Source of the DNA: JACVRW01 sp963739095
Lineage (GTDB): Bacteria; Actinomycetota; Thermoleophilia; Solirubrobacterales; Thermoleophilaceae
Assembly: GCA_963739095.1 (NCBI GenBank)
Contig: CAVTZF010000030.1
Coordinates: 124,001-188,000, forward strand
Direction: 5' to 3'
Length of the DNA stretch: 64,000 nucleotides
Shown here in pieces: positions 15,429-24,426 of this stretch. Made by a program: the position numbers and the translations under genes. The number at the start of each line of letters is the position of its first letter. Positions within the stretch are counted from its first letter, which is position 1. The notes beneath the pieces are model-generated. The model worked only from the letters and a program-made list of their open reading frames with translations. It made no database searches and was not told the origin of the DNA.

Positions 15429-16202
15429 ATGGCCGAGTACGTCCTGGACCATCACCTCGAAGGTGAGGGTGCCCGGCTCGGCTTGATGTCGCAACTGCTC
15501 GACCCGATGCATCGTCGGCATATCGAGTCGCTCGGCATCGGTCCGGGTGCTCGGACGCTCGAGGTCGGTTGCGGCAACGGCTCGATCTCCGCGTGGCTCG
15601 CTGAGCTGGTTAGCCCCGATGGCCGGGCGGTCGCCGTCGACCTCGACCTCTCGCTCATCAACGTGCGGGGGCCGGGGCTCGAGGTGCAGCAGGGCGACAT
15701 CGTCGCCGGCCCCATCGATCCGGGCGGCTTTGATCTTGTGACCGCGCGGGCGGTGCTGCACCACGTCTCGGACGTCGACGCGGCGATCCGGAACCTCGTA
15801 GCCGGCCTGGCGCCCGGGGGCGCGATTCTGCTGATCGAGCCGGACTTCCTGCCGGTCAGCGTCGCCGAGCCGCCCGAGGTGCGGGCGTTCTGGGACGGCT
15901 GGCTCGCATGGTCGCGCGACGAGGGGATCGACTACCACGTCGGTCGAAAGCTGGCCCCGCGGCTGGCGGCGCTCGGCCTCGAGGAGGTCGCGGGCGCGGC
16001 GGAAACCGCCGTCTACAACGGTGCCTCGGACTGGGCGGACTACTGGACGCAGACGGTCGTCGAGCTGCGCAAAGGGCTCGTGGACTCAGGCAGGCTCACC
16101 GACCAACTCGTCGACGGGTTCCTCGCCCACTGCGCCGATCCCAGCTGGTGGACGGAGACGATCGCGTTCACGGCCGTCCACGGCCGTGCCGCCGGCGCCT
16201 GA
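15429..16202 (+). CDS. Class I SAM-dependent methyltransferase
   Basis: 257 residues. SAM-binding motif I is TLEVGCGNGS, the acidic residue after strand 2 is in VAVDLD, and motif IV/V reads FDLVTARAVLHHVSDV. The N-terminus (HIESLGIGPGARTLEVG) and the post-motif (GGAILLIEPDF) are typical of small-molecule methyltransferases of the Methyltransf_11/25 type. The ATG at 15429 was chosen; longer upstream frames run over the divergent lipoprotein. Substrate unknown. Confidence 0.85.
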   Translation: MAEYVLDHHLEGEGARLGLMSQLLDPMHRRHIESLGIGPGARTLEVGCGNGSISAWLAELVSPDGRAVAVDLDLSLINVRGPGLEVQQGDIVAGPIDPGGFDLVTARAVLHHVSDVDAAIRNLVAGLAPGGAILLIEPDFLPVSVAEPPEVRAFWDGWLAWSRDEGIDYHVGRKLAPRLAALGLEEVAGAAETAVYNGASDWADYWTQTVVELRKGLVDSGRLTDQLVDGFLAHCADPSWWTETIAFTAVHGRAAGA

Positions 16203-16224
16203 CGGGCGCGATCGGCTTAGCCCG

Positions 16225-16986
16225 CTAGGGGCGCTCGGCCGCCAGCGCGAGCTTCCGGACGCGCCCCTCATCCAGCCACTCGATCCACAGCCGATGGGCG
16301 GCGAGCAGCTCGTCGAGTGCCCGGCGGCCGATCTGCGCGGTGATGTCGTCGGCGTTCGCTGTGAATGCGTCCGCCAGCGCCTGCGCCATGGCGCGGTGCG
16401 CGCGGCTGTGGTCCTCCTGCCACGTGACGACGAGCCCGGCCCGCTCCAGGGACGTGGCCATCTCGTCGAGCGGGGTGAGCCAGACCGTGTCGGCGTCGGG
16501 CATCGCCGCCCGCTCGGCCGTCGTGAGCGGTGGCCCCTCCTCGAGCGTGAAGGCGAGCCGCCCACCGGGCCGGAGGGCCGCGGCGATCTCGCGCACCAGC
16601 GCGTCCTTGTCCTCGAAGGCGAGCATCGTCTCGAGCAGGAGCACGACGTCGAAAGAGCCGGGCGGGAGGGGCGGGACGTGCGCGGTCGTGAAGCGGCACG
16701 GCAGGTCGCCCGCGCGCTCGCGGGCCACGGCGACGGCGCTCGCGCTGGCGTCCACGCCCAGGTAGACGCAGCCCAGCTCCCGCGTGAGGAAACGCCCGGG
16801 GCCGCCGACGCCGCAGCACAGGTCCAGCACCGTGACTCCGCGGCCGATGCCGACCTGCAGCGCCAGCGCCCGGATCTCGCCGGCGGTCATGAAGCTCTCC
16901 TGCCCGACGAACTCGCCGGGAGCGTATGCCGACACGCGCGCGCGGTGCAGCGCTCGGTCGAAGCGCGCGCGGTCGTCCTGCCTCAC
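16225..16986 (-). CDS. Class I SAM-dependent methyltransferase
   Basis: 253 residues. Motif I is VLDLCCGVGGPGRFL, the acidic residue is in YLGVDASASAV, and motif IV reads FDVVLLLETMLAFED. The PGEFVGQESFMTAGEI N-terminus and the WLTPLDEM and WQEDHSRAH motifs resemble sarcosine/dimethylglycine-type and other small-molecule methyltransferases. It lies 24 bp after the stop of the LTA-synthase-like gene on the same strand, so it may be the last gene of the pterin-like cluster. Confidence 0.85.
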   Translation of the reverse strand: MRQDDRARFDRALHRARVSAYAPGEFVGQESFMTAGEIRALALQVGIGRGVTVLDLCCGVGGPGRFLTRELGCVYLGVDASASAVAVARERAGDLPCRFTTAHVPPLPPGSFDVVLLLETMLAFEDKDALVREIAAALRPGGRLAFTLEEGPPLTTAERAAMPDADTVWLTPLDEMATSLERAGLVVTWQEDHSRAHRAMAQALADAFTANADDITAQIGRRALDELLAAHRLWIEWLDEGRVRKLALAAERP

Positions 16987-17010
16987 GCGCGCGCCTCCGT
17001 CCGCACCAGG

Positions 17011-18650
17011 TCAGCGGCTGGACGGCGACGAGCCGAACGCGGAGAGAAAGCGGTCACGGAACGCGGCCATGGGCCAGACCGGCGCCTGCGGGCTCGGAGA
17101 CATGCCGTCCTGCCAGCGCCATCCGGCGATCTGGTCCATCACCTTGGGGTCGTGGGCGATGACCGAGATGGGCACGTCGTGGCTGGCGCCCTGGCCCGTG
17201 ACGACCGTCGCGGGCTGATGGTCGCCCAGAACGACGAGCACGAGGTTGTCGTCGCCGTAGCGCTGTACGAACGAGAAGATCGAGTTCAGCGAGTACTCGA
17301 TCGAATGCCCGTAGGCGGCGCGGGCCCGCTCGGAATCGCCGAAGAGCGAGGCCTTCGTGGACTCCTCCGCGGGGAGGCGGTCGAAGATCGAGCCGTCGCC
17401 GACGTCGTCCCAGGAGATGAGCCGGGGGATACGCGTCCATGGCGCGTGGCTCGAGATGAGGTCGACCTCGGCGAAGAGCGGCGGCCGGTCGACGCTTGGC
17501 GAGCTCGCGACGTTGCAGGGCGAGGAGGGTGTACTGGTCGGGCATAGGGGCCACGCCGAAGCCCGGGCCGCGATAGCCGAAGTTGCGGCGGTCGTAGACC
17601 CGGTCGTAGTGGTAGAAGGTCGAGCCCTCCGGCCACGCTCGGCGGTTCCCCGGCATGGCGCCGACCGTCCGCCACCCTGCGCGCGTGAACGCCCGCGTGA
17701 GGGTGAGGCGGTCGTCATCGACGAGCTGGTCGTAACGCCGCTGGCCGTCGACCGGGATCCCCGACTGCAGGGTGGAATGCGCCAGCCAGCTGAGGCCGCC
17801 GAAGGTCGGCGAGGTGAGGAAGGCGCTGCGCGAGGAGAAGCCCGCGGCCCGCAGCTGCGCGGCGCCCCGCTCGAGCGCGGCGTCGATCGCGGGGCGAGAC
17901 GGACGAGTCCTGGACCGCGACCCTCCCGTAGCTTTCGACGAACACGACCAGGACGTCCTTGCCGCGGAGGCCTGTCAGCAGCCGGTTGCCGGGAGTGGTG
18001 CGGAAGCGGTCGTGCGCGATCTCGCGGGCGAGCACCGCGCGATCCGCCAAGCCCTCCCGGACCGCCTGCACCTCGTCGACGGCCAGGGCGGCCGCGCCCG
18101 AGGAGGCGGCCGGCGCGCCGACGACTCGCAGCGCCATCCAGACCACGCCCAGCGCGATCGCCGCCCGAAGCGCCCAGCCGCGGTGGCCGGCCGCGACCCG
18201 CGTCACGCGCAGCAGCGCCAGGACCGGGACGGCGAGGAGGGCGACAAGGAGCACGGCCGCGACGGCGACCACGAGGTTCGCGCTCGACCCGCCGATCGCG
18301 TTGCGCAGCGTCTCGATGCCGATCCCCACGTAGCCCGAGTCGTCGATGGGGTTGAACGGCCGGTCGAACGCGGTGAAGAACCCAATGTCGAGCACCTTCA
18401 CGACAACGAGCGCGCTCAGGACCGCTCCCGCCACCACGGCCAGCACGCGGCGCGCGGTGGCGGGCAGCAGGGCGGCCACGGCGACGACGACGAGGAGCTC
18501 GAGGGGGAGCCGCGCGAAGGCGCCGAGGTTGAGGTGGCTCGGCTGGTTGGGCGCGACGAGGGCGGCCCAGACGAGCAGCAGGGCGAGGACCGTGAGCGCC
18601 ACGGCGATGCCGGTGCGCAGCGGCCCGCGCTACGGGACGGGCGACGTCAC
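17011..18650 (-). pseudogene. LTA synthase/sulfatase-like membrane protein, frame disrupted
   Basis: The parts add up to a membrane protein with four or five N-terminal helices (MALTVLALLLVWAALVAPNQ onward) and an alkaline-phosphatase-fold domain: GKDVLVVFVESYGR, then FLTSPTFGGLSWLAHSTLQ, then LISSHAPWT and VLGDHQPA. This is the layout of phosphoglycerol transferases such as LtaS. Reading it needs three corrections: an in-frame TAG at codon 7 after the GTG at 18648-18650, one extra base in the CCCC run near 17895, and one extra base near 17488. The GTG overlaps the stop of the upstream gene (GTGA), so the original start is still visible. Either a true pseudogene or sequence error; see findings. 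Confidence 0.75.
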
Positions 18651-19372
18651 CCTCCGGCACCTCGGTCAAGTGCGGCGTGCCGGTGGCGCCACAGCCACCA
18701 CGTGCACTGGCCCATCGACGCCGCGAGCAGGGCGAGCGCGACGCCGAGGAGGGCCTGCGTGAGCGCGAGGGGCAGGACCTCGGCGGCCGCGACCGTCAGC
18801 ACCACGCCCTGTGTCGCCGCGACGACCTTACGCCAGCGACGCGGCGGCAGCGGCGCGCGCATCCACGGCAGCAGCCACTCGCCGGCGAGGAACACGTAGC
18901 GCGCGGCCCCGATGGCGAGCACCCACGCGCCGCACGCGGGGGCCACGTAGACGCTGAGGGCGAGGATGAGGAATGCGTCGACCTCGCCGTCGAAGCGCGC
19001 CCCCAGCGCGGTCGCCGTCCCGGTGCGCCGCGCCACCCATCCGTCGACCGCGTCCAGCACGAGCGCGACGGCCGCGAGCGTCACGAGCAGGGCGACCGGC
19101 GTGCCGTGGACCAACGAGTCCGCGGCCAGGGCGGCGACTCCGACGGCGAGCGTGCCCCGGGCGAGCGTCACCCAGGACGCCGGCCCCAGCCGCTCACCGG
19201 GACCGCGCGCGAGGCCGCGTGCCAGCGCCGTCGCCATGGTCACGGCGCAGGCGATGCCGACGGTCCAGCCCACCGGGCCGAGCGCGGAGGTCGCCGCCAG
19301 GACGGCCAGCAGCAGCACCTGGGCGATCAGCCCGGCGGCCGGACCCGTCTGAGTCGCTCGCGTCGTGGTCAT
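18647..19372 (-). CDS. CDP-alcohol phosphatidyltransferase family protein
   Basis: 241 residues with about six membrane helices. The family signature DGx2ARx8Gx3Dx3D is complete: DGWVARRTGTATALGARFD then GEVD. Such enzymes transfer a phospho-alcohol from CDP-linked lipid or CDP-alcohol to a second alcohol in the membrane. Start at the ATG that overlaps the stop of the RibD-like gene (ATGA). The gene sits in a run of overlapping genes that also holds a flippase and an LTA-synthase-like protein, so a membrane-anchored product is likely. Confidence 0.88.
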   Translation of the reverse strand: MTTTRATQTGPAAGLIAQVLLLAVLAATSALGPVGWTVGIACAVTMATALARGLARGPGERLGPASWVTLARGTLAVGVAALAADSLVHGTPVALLVTLAAVALVLDAVDGWVARRTGTATALGARFDGEVDAFLILALSVYVAPACGAWVLAIGAARYVFLAGEWLLPWMRAPLPPRRWRKVVAATQGVVLTVAAAEVLPLALTQALLGVALALLAASMGQCTWWLWRHRHAALDRGAGG

Positions 19373-20058
19373 TCGTCGCGGAACCGGGGTGAGAGCGCGT
19401 AGCGCAGCAGCACGACGTCGCCGATCTGGCGCACCTCGGCGAGCGTCGCTCGCCGGTCCGCGTTCCACGGGAAGCGCCCGTCGCTCACGAAGCGCGGGGC
19501 GCTCGAGTCGCCGACGAAGAAGGGCGCCACGACGAGGTGCAGCTCGTCGACGAGGTCGCCGGCCAGGAACTGCGTGTGCACGATGCCGCCGCCCTCGATC
19601 ATGAGCCGCTCCACGCCGCGCTCACCGAGGTCCTCGGTGAGCCAGCGCATGCGCACGCGCCGGCCGCCGTCCACGATCGTCGCCGCCCGCCCCAGCCGTG
19701 CGCGGGCGTCGGCCACCCGCGGGCTCGGGGTGTAGACGAGCTTCTCGGTCTCGCCGGCGGTGAAGAAGTTCGACTGCGCGTCGAGGTCCACCCGGCTTGT
19801 CACGGTGATCTTCTTAGGAGACGACGGGAGCCCGCGGGCCGTGCGCTCCTCACGGCGAGCGTCCGAGCGCACGAGCAGCCGCGGGTTGTCGGTGCGCACG
19901 GTGACCGCGCCGACCAGGATCGCGTCGCAGGAGGCGCGCACCTCGTCGACCCGGTCGAAGTCAGCCTCGTTGGACAGCGCGAGGCGGGGCGTCCGGTCGC
20001 CCAGGTAGCCGTCGAGCGACACGCTGCAGCTCATCAGCGTGTACGGGCGGTCAGACAC
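19369..20058 (-). CDS. RibD C-terminal-domain reductase (DHFR-like fold)
   Basis: 229 residues of the RibD_C family, the NADPH-dependent reductase fold of riboflavin synthesis and of related pyrimidine or pterin reductases. Motifs are MSCSVSLDGYLGD at the start, ASCDAILVGAVTVRTDNPRL, and the NADPH loop LMIEGGGIVHTQFL. No deaminase domain is attached, so it reduces a ready-made substrate. No other riboflavin gene is nearby. It overlaps both neighbours, which ties it to the PTPS homologue and glycosyltransferase of the same run. Confidence 0.88.
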   Translation of the reverse strand: MSDRPYTLMSCSVSLDGYLGDRTPRLALSNEADFDRVDEVRASCDAILVGAVTVRTDNPRLLVRSDARREERTARGLPSSPKKITVTSRVDLDAQSNFFTAGETEKLVYTPSPRVADARARLGRAATIVDGGRRVRMRWLTEDLGERGVERLMIEGGGIVHTQFLAGDLVDELHLVVAPFFVGDSSAPRFVSDGRFPWNADRRATLAEVRQIGDVVLLRYALSPRFRDE

Positions 20059-21004
20059 CTGGGGCTCCCTGGGCCGGCCGCTCGAGTAACGGCGCCGACC
20101 GGGTTCGGTACAGCCAGGCTGCCACGAGGACGACGGCGCCCGGAAGGCTCGCGACGAACACCATCACGCCATAGACGACCGCAGTCGCGACCCCGAGGGA
20201 GGCACCCAGCCCGGCGGCTGCGAACGCCCAAGCCGTCACGCCCTCGCGCGGCCCCCAGCCGCCGACGTTGGGCAGCGCCGCCCCTTGCATCACGAGCAGA
20301 GCCAGCGGCAGCATCTCGGACGGCGGCGCGGTCGCGCCCGCGGTCCGCGCGGCGATCAGAAACGTGGCAGCGTGGCCCGCAAGGACGAGCGCCGACGCGA
20401 CCGCGATGGCGGGCCACGCCCGCCGGGCGAGCAGCGCGTCACGCAGGTCGCGCGCCACGGCGCCGCGCAACCGTGCCCATCGGGACCCGCCGGCGGCGGG
20501 CCGCACCCGCGCCGCCACCGCGACGCCCGCCGCCGCCGCGATGAGCGCGAGCGCGACGAACGGCACGACCCCCTGCACCGGCGACGGTATGACGAGAAGT
20601 ACGACGACGGTGAGGACGATCTGCACGACCTGCCCGGCCGAACGCTCCCACGCCACGGCGCGCAGCCCGCGCCCGACGTCGCTCGTGTCTCGGCCGTGAC
20701 TGATCCCGCGGTGGACGTCACCGACCACCCCGCCCGGCAGCGTGACGTTGAGGAACAGCGAGCGGTAGTACGCGGCCACCGCCTGACCCAGGGGCAGGTC
20801 GACACCGAGGCCACGCGCCACGATCCTCCAGCGCCACGCGCAGCAGATCGTGGTGAGCACGGCCAGACCCGACGCGCCCGCCAGCGCCCCGGCATCGACC
20901 GAGTGCAGACCGTCGAGGAACGGGCCGGTTCCCAGCCGCCAGACCAGGACGAGCAGCGTTGCGGCGGCAACGGCCACGGGGATCCAGCGCCGCGCAGTCG
21001 TCAC
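20051..21004 (-). CDS. UPF0104/LPG-synthase transmembrane-domain family protein (flippase-like)
   Basis: 317 residues with about eight membrane helices. The conserved cytoplasmic motif LNVTLPGGVVGDVHR and the later NVGGWGPREG are typical of the AglD/MprF flippase-domain family, which moves lipid-linked molecules across membranes or helps attach sugars. No aminoacyl-transferase domain follows, so it is the flippase part alone. It overlaps the methyltransferase gene by 4 bp and the RibD-like gene by 8 bp. Confidence 0.87.
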   Translation of the reverse strand: MTTARRWIPVAVAAATLLVLVWRLGTGPFLDGLHSVDAGALAGASGLAVLTTICCAWRWRIVARGLGVDLPLGQAVAAYYRSLFLNVTLPGGVVGDVHRGISHGRDTSDVGRGLRAVAWERSAGQVVQIVLTVVVLLVIPSPVQGVVPFVALALIAAAAGVAVAARVRPAAGGSRWARLRGAVARDLRDALLARRAWPAIAVASALVLAGHAATFLIAARTAGATAPPSEMLPLALLVMQGAALPNVGGWGPREGVTAWAFAAAGLGASLGVATAVVYGVMVFVASLPGAVVLVAAWLYRTRSAPLLERPAQGAPGV

Positions 21005-21817
21005 GGCAGCACCAGCACGTCGGCATGGGCGACGGTGACGGCGAGCTCCCCGGCGGCCGCCTGCGCGAGGCGGCGGTCCCGGTACGCGCCGGCTTCAGCG
21101 GCAAGGTCGGGCTCCTGCTCGCAGGCGGCGGCGACCCACCCGTCGAACCACTCGGCCGCCAAGCTCGGCGTGGGCCGTATCGAGGCGCCAAGGGCTCGGC
21201 CGGACGAGGACCTCGGCGCCCGTGCCGCGAAGCTCTTCGACGGCGGCCGTGACGGCGGCCGGGCCGAGCCGGCGACCCGCTGTCGTCGTGCGTCGCTGGT
21301 GGGCGTTGAAGGCGGCGGCCATGCGCGCGTCCAGGGGATCCGCCGGGAGCAGGGTGACGCCACCGAGGACAGTCAGGGCGAGCAGCATGGGACGCCCGGC
21401 GCAGACGTAGAGCATCCGGAGCAGCTCGCGCACGGTCAGGAGGTCGAGCAGCGCCGAGGCGACGACGAGGCTCGCGCCGGCGAGATCCTCGGGCGCCAGC
21501 CGCGTGATGTCAGACGGCCTCGCCTCGACGGTGACCGCGGCCCCGTCGGCGGCCGGGCCCGGGGGATCGGCGACGACGAGCTCCAGCAGATCGGCGTCCC
21601 GGTCGTGCACCACCCAGTGCTGCGGCCCGGGCAGCCGCGGCGCAAGCCAGCGGCCCATCGCGCCGCTGCCGCCGCCGAGGTCGTGGATCACGAGGTGGCC
21701 CGGCGCGGGGAGGTACTGACGGAGGCGCTCGGCCAGCTCGGCGGAGCGCGCCGCCGCGTCGGCCGGCTCGCGCAGGACGAGCCACCCCGGGCTGACCCGG
21801 ACGGCGGTTGCGCTCAT
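21001..21817 (-). pseudogene. SAM-dependent methyltransferase, one frameshift near 21167
   Basis: The product starts MSATAVRVSPGWL and has SAM motif I as VIHDLGGGSGAMGRWL, the acidic VVHDRDAD and a later RMLYVCAGRPMLLALTVLGGV. From about 21167 the sense passes into another frame (LAAEWFDGWVAAACEQ to the stop at 21001). One extra T in GAGCTTGGCGG explains it; with GAGCTGGCGG the protein runs through to about 271 residues and its stop again overlaps the flippase start. It overlaps the glycosyltransferase stop at the other end (ATGA). Probably a working gene if the extra base is an error. Confidence 0.75.
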
Positions 21818-22921
21818 CGCGCCGCTCCCGCGAGGCCGGCGACGCCCTCCGCGCTCATCACAACTGCCGCGAGGATGTCTGCGACGACGGACGCCGTGGC
21901 CGCCCACGGGCGCAGCGTCGTGCGCCGCTCCCGCGCCGCGCGACGTAGGCGATCGCGCAGCTCGGCATCCTCGAGCCAGGCGCGCAGCGCGGCGCCGAGG
22001 GCCGCCGGGTCGCCGGGCGGGACCAGCAGCCCCGGCCGGGTGCCGTCCTCCCCGTGCCCGAGGGCCTCGGTGACTCCGCCGACCTCGGTGGCGAGGACCG
22101 GCAGGCCGCGGGCCAGGGCCTCGGTGACGACCATGCCGTACGTCTCGGCGTGTGAGGCGAGCACGAGCAGGTCCGCGGCGGCGTACGCGCGGTCGAGCTC
22201 CGGGCCGGTGCTTGGTCCCGGGAAGCGCACCCGGTCGCCCAGCCCGCTGTTCCGCGCGCGGCGGCGCACGCCGTCGGCGAATGCCGGGTCGCGGACCAGG
22301 CTGCCCACACACGCGCAGCGCCAGGACAGGTCCGTCGCCATCGCGAGCCCGTCGAGCAGCACGTCGTGCCCCTTGTCGGGCGTCAAGGCCGCGACGCAGA
22401 GCAGCGCGTCGCCGGCCGCGCTCCCCGGCGCGAGGCGGGCGGCGTCGACACCGGGCTCGCTCACGTGCACCCGGTCGGCCGGCAGCGCGTACAGCTCCCT
22501 CAGCCGGCGCCGAGTCCATGCGCTGGTCGTGACGATGGCCGCGGCCGCCGGTGAGGACCTCGCGCTCGCGCGCTCGGACCGCGCCGGCCTCGTCCTCCGT
22601 CGGGCGGTGACCGAGCGGCATGTGCACGATCACGACCTGCCGCAGCCGGCGCGCTTGCGGCACGAGCGCTTCGGGGGCGGTGGACGCGATCAGCCCATCG
22701 AGCAGCACCACGGCGCCATCCGGAATCCGCCGGATGGCGCGCGCGAGGGCGGCGTGACCCGCCTCGCCGGCCCGCGGCCAGCCGCCGGGCACGGCGTGCT
22801 CGTGCACCGCCCAGCCAAGCGTGGCGAGCCCTCGGCAGACCCGGCGGTCGTATGTGTTGCCGCCGCTCGGCCGCGCCGGGTCGTCGATGCCCTCGGGGAC
22901 GACGACGTGGACCTCGGTCAC
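21814..22921 (-). pseudogene. GT4-family glycosyltransferase, one frameshift near 22545
   Basis: The N-terminal half (VTEVHVVVPEGIDDPARPSGGNTYDRR) and the C-terminal half (LCVAALTPDKGHDVLLDGL, ADLLVLASHAETYGMVVTEALARG) form a GT-B retaining glycosyltransferase of the GT4 family, with the EX7E-type donor site in the latter. The two halves are in different frames. Near 22545 one extra G (ACCGGCGG for ACCGCGG) breaks the run TAAAAIVTTSAWTRRRL. With the correction the protein is about 368 residues. Start is a GTG overlapping the PTPS stop (GTGA). Confidence 0.78.
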
Positions 22922-23316
22922 AGCGGCCGCTCGTAGCTCGCCCACGCGACGTGCGACTCGTGCAGCGTCACCACCAGCCCATCGAGCTCCCGCGCGCCGT
23001 CGCCCAGGGCGCCGGCCCGCGCGCGGTCAGCGAGTCGGTCCGCGATGACCCGGGCGAGCACCTCGGTGGTGGTGTTCATGCCCGCGAACTCAGCCTCGTC
23101 GTCGAGGTTGCGATATCCGAGCTCGCCCACCACGGCGCGCAGCACCTCGGCTGCGCGGCCGATGTCGACCACGATGCCGTCCGCGTCGAGCGTTGCGCGC
23201 CGGAAGGTGGCGTCGACGACGTACGTCGCGCCGTGCAGGCGCTGCGCGGGCCCGAACACCTCGCCGCGCATGCTGTGGGCGATCATGAAGTGGTCGCGGA
23301 TGGTCACGCTGAACAC
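22918..23316 (-). CDS. 6-pyruvoyltetrahydropterin synthase homologue lacking zinc ligands
   Basis: 132 residues, T-fold. The start MFSVTIRDHFMIAHSM and RLHGATYVV align with QueD/PTPS. Catalytic zinc needs three His and the chemistry a Cys. His14 and His28 are present, but the third His (HGH) is Ala30 (HGA) and the Cys four residues before His28 is Ala24. The Glu that anchors the pterin ring appears kept in TLHESHVAWASYE. I recall that the S. coelicolor homologue SCO6650 also lacks zinc and catalytic triad, folds as PTPS and does not catalyse its reaction, while keeping pterin-site residues. The present gene looks like the same subfamily, hence probably binds or processes a pterin-like molecule. 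Confidence 0.87.
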   Translation of the reverse strand: MFSVTIRDHFMIAHSMRGEVFGPAQRLHGATYVVDATFRRATLDADGIVVDIGRAAEVLRAVVGELGYRNLDDEAEFAGMNTTTEVLARVIADRLADRARAGALGDGARELDGLVVTLHESHVAWASYERPL

Positions 23317-23319
23317 GCG

Positions 23320-24300
23320 CTACGCCCCGTCGTAGGTGATGGTGTGGCAGAGCGCCGGCAGGCTCCCCGCGGCCAGGCGCGCCATGACGCCGGGCAGCTC
23401 GTCGAAGCGCGACTCGCCGGTCACGACCACATCGAAGGCGGGATCGCGCAGCAGGTCGAGCGCGAGGGCCAGCCTGTCGGCCGTCGTGCGGCGCATGCTC
23501 CGGGCAGGGGACACCGTCCCGACCTGGCTGGCGCGCAGGCCAAGGCGGCCGGCGTGGAACGCGCCGCCGAGCGAGAGCCGCACCTCGGCGTCGCCGTACC
23601 AGCTGAGGTCGAGCACCGTGCCCTCGGGCGCGAGCAGGTCGAGCGAGCACTGGAGCCCGGCGGACGTCGCGCTCGTGTGCACGACCAGATCGCATCCGCC
23701 GGCGGCGTCGTCCGGCCGCGCGAAGCCCGCCCCGAGCGCGGCCGCGACCTCGGCCCGTGACTCGTCTACGTCGACGAGCGTGACCTCGACCGCCGGGAAC
23801 CGGGCGAGCAGGCGGGCGACGCAGCAGCCAACCATCCCGGCGCCGACGACGGCGACGCGGTCGCCGACCAGCGGAGCCGCGTCCCAGAGCGCGTTGACGG
23901 CGGTTTCGACGGTGCCGGCGAGCACGGCGCGCGCGGGCGGTATGTCCTCGGGCACGACGGTCACGGCGCCGGCCGGCACCACGTAGGCCGTCTGGTGGGG
24001 GTACAGGCAAAAGACCGTGCGGCCGCGCAGCTGCGCCGGCCCCTGCTCGACGGCGCCGACGTTGAGGTAGCCGTACTTGACCGGTCCCGGGAAGTCCCCT
24101 TCCTGGAACGGCGCGCGCATCGCCACGTACTGGCTCGGCGGCACCCCGCCCCGGAACACCAGCGTCTCGGTGCCGCGGCTGACGCCGGACCGCAGCGTGC
24201 GGACCACCACGTCGCCGCTACCCGGCTCGGGCAGCGCGACCGGCCGGATCTCCCCGCGCCCGGGCCCGCGCAGCCAGAACGCGTGCGCCTCGTCGAGCAC
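23320..24300 (-). CDS. Medium-chain (zinc-type) dehydrogenase, non-canonical
   Basis: 326 residues of MDR fold: GroES-like N-terminus (VVVRTLRSGVSRGTETL), Rossmann domain VAVVGAGMVGCCVARLL and the acidic VTLVDVD. The catalytic Cys of alcohol dehydrogenases is replaced by Ser in GVSRGTE, as in BchC-like members, and no structural zinc lobe is present. It is the first gene of the run; its GTG start is at 24298-24300 and the next start lies 3 bp after its stop. It may oxidise or reduce the intermediate that the PTPS-like protein handles. Confidence 0.85.
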   Translation of the reverse strand: MLDEAHAFWLRGPGRGEIRPVALPEPGSGDVVVRTLRSGVSRGTETLVFRGGVPPSQYVAMRAPFQEGDFPGPVKYGYLNVGAVEQGPAQLRGRTVFCLYPHQTAYVVPAGAVTVVPEDIPPARAVLAGTVETAVNALWDAAPLVGDRVAVVGAGMVGCCVARLLARFPAVEVTLVDVDESRAEVAAALGAGFARPDDAAGGCDLVVHTSATSAGLQCSLDLLAPEGTVLDLSWYGDAEVRLSLGGAFHAGRLGLRASQVGTVSPARSMRRTTADRLALALDLLRDPAFDVVVTGESRFDELPGVMARLAAGSLPALCHTITYDGA

Positions 24301-24426
24301 GGCCTATGCGTCGGCTTCGTCCGGCATGGTCTGTGGTACGCGGGGCTGCCTCGGGATGTTCACATTACCCAGACGGCTGCCGGGCGGCGCTCCTCCCCCG
24401 AGCTGCGCTGCGGCCTCCGCGCCGGC

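Noticed and set aside
20285..22936. 883-codon open frame on the + strand across the pterin-like cluster
   Set aside because: It is antisense to a run of clear - strand genes, its product is Arg/Pro/Ala-rich with no domain, and high GC makes such frames common.
24301..24426. Gene between the MDR dehydrogenase and the secreted protein
   Set aside because: 126 bp without a coding frame, ribosome site or clear hairpin; nothing seen.
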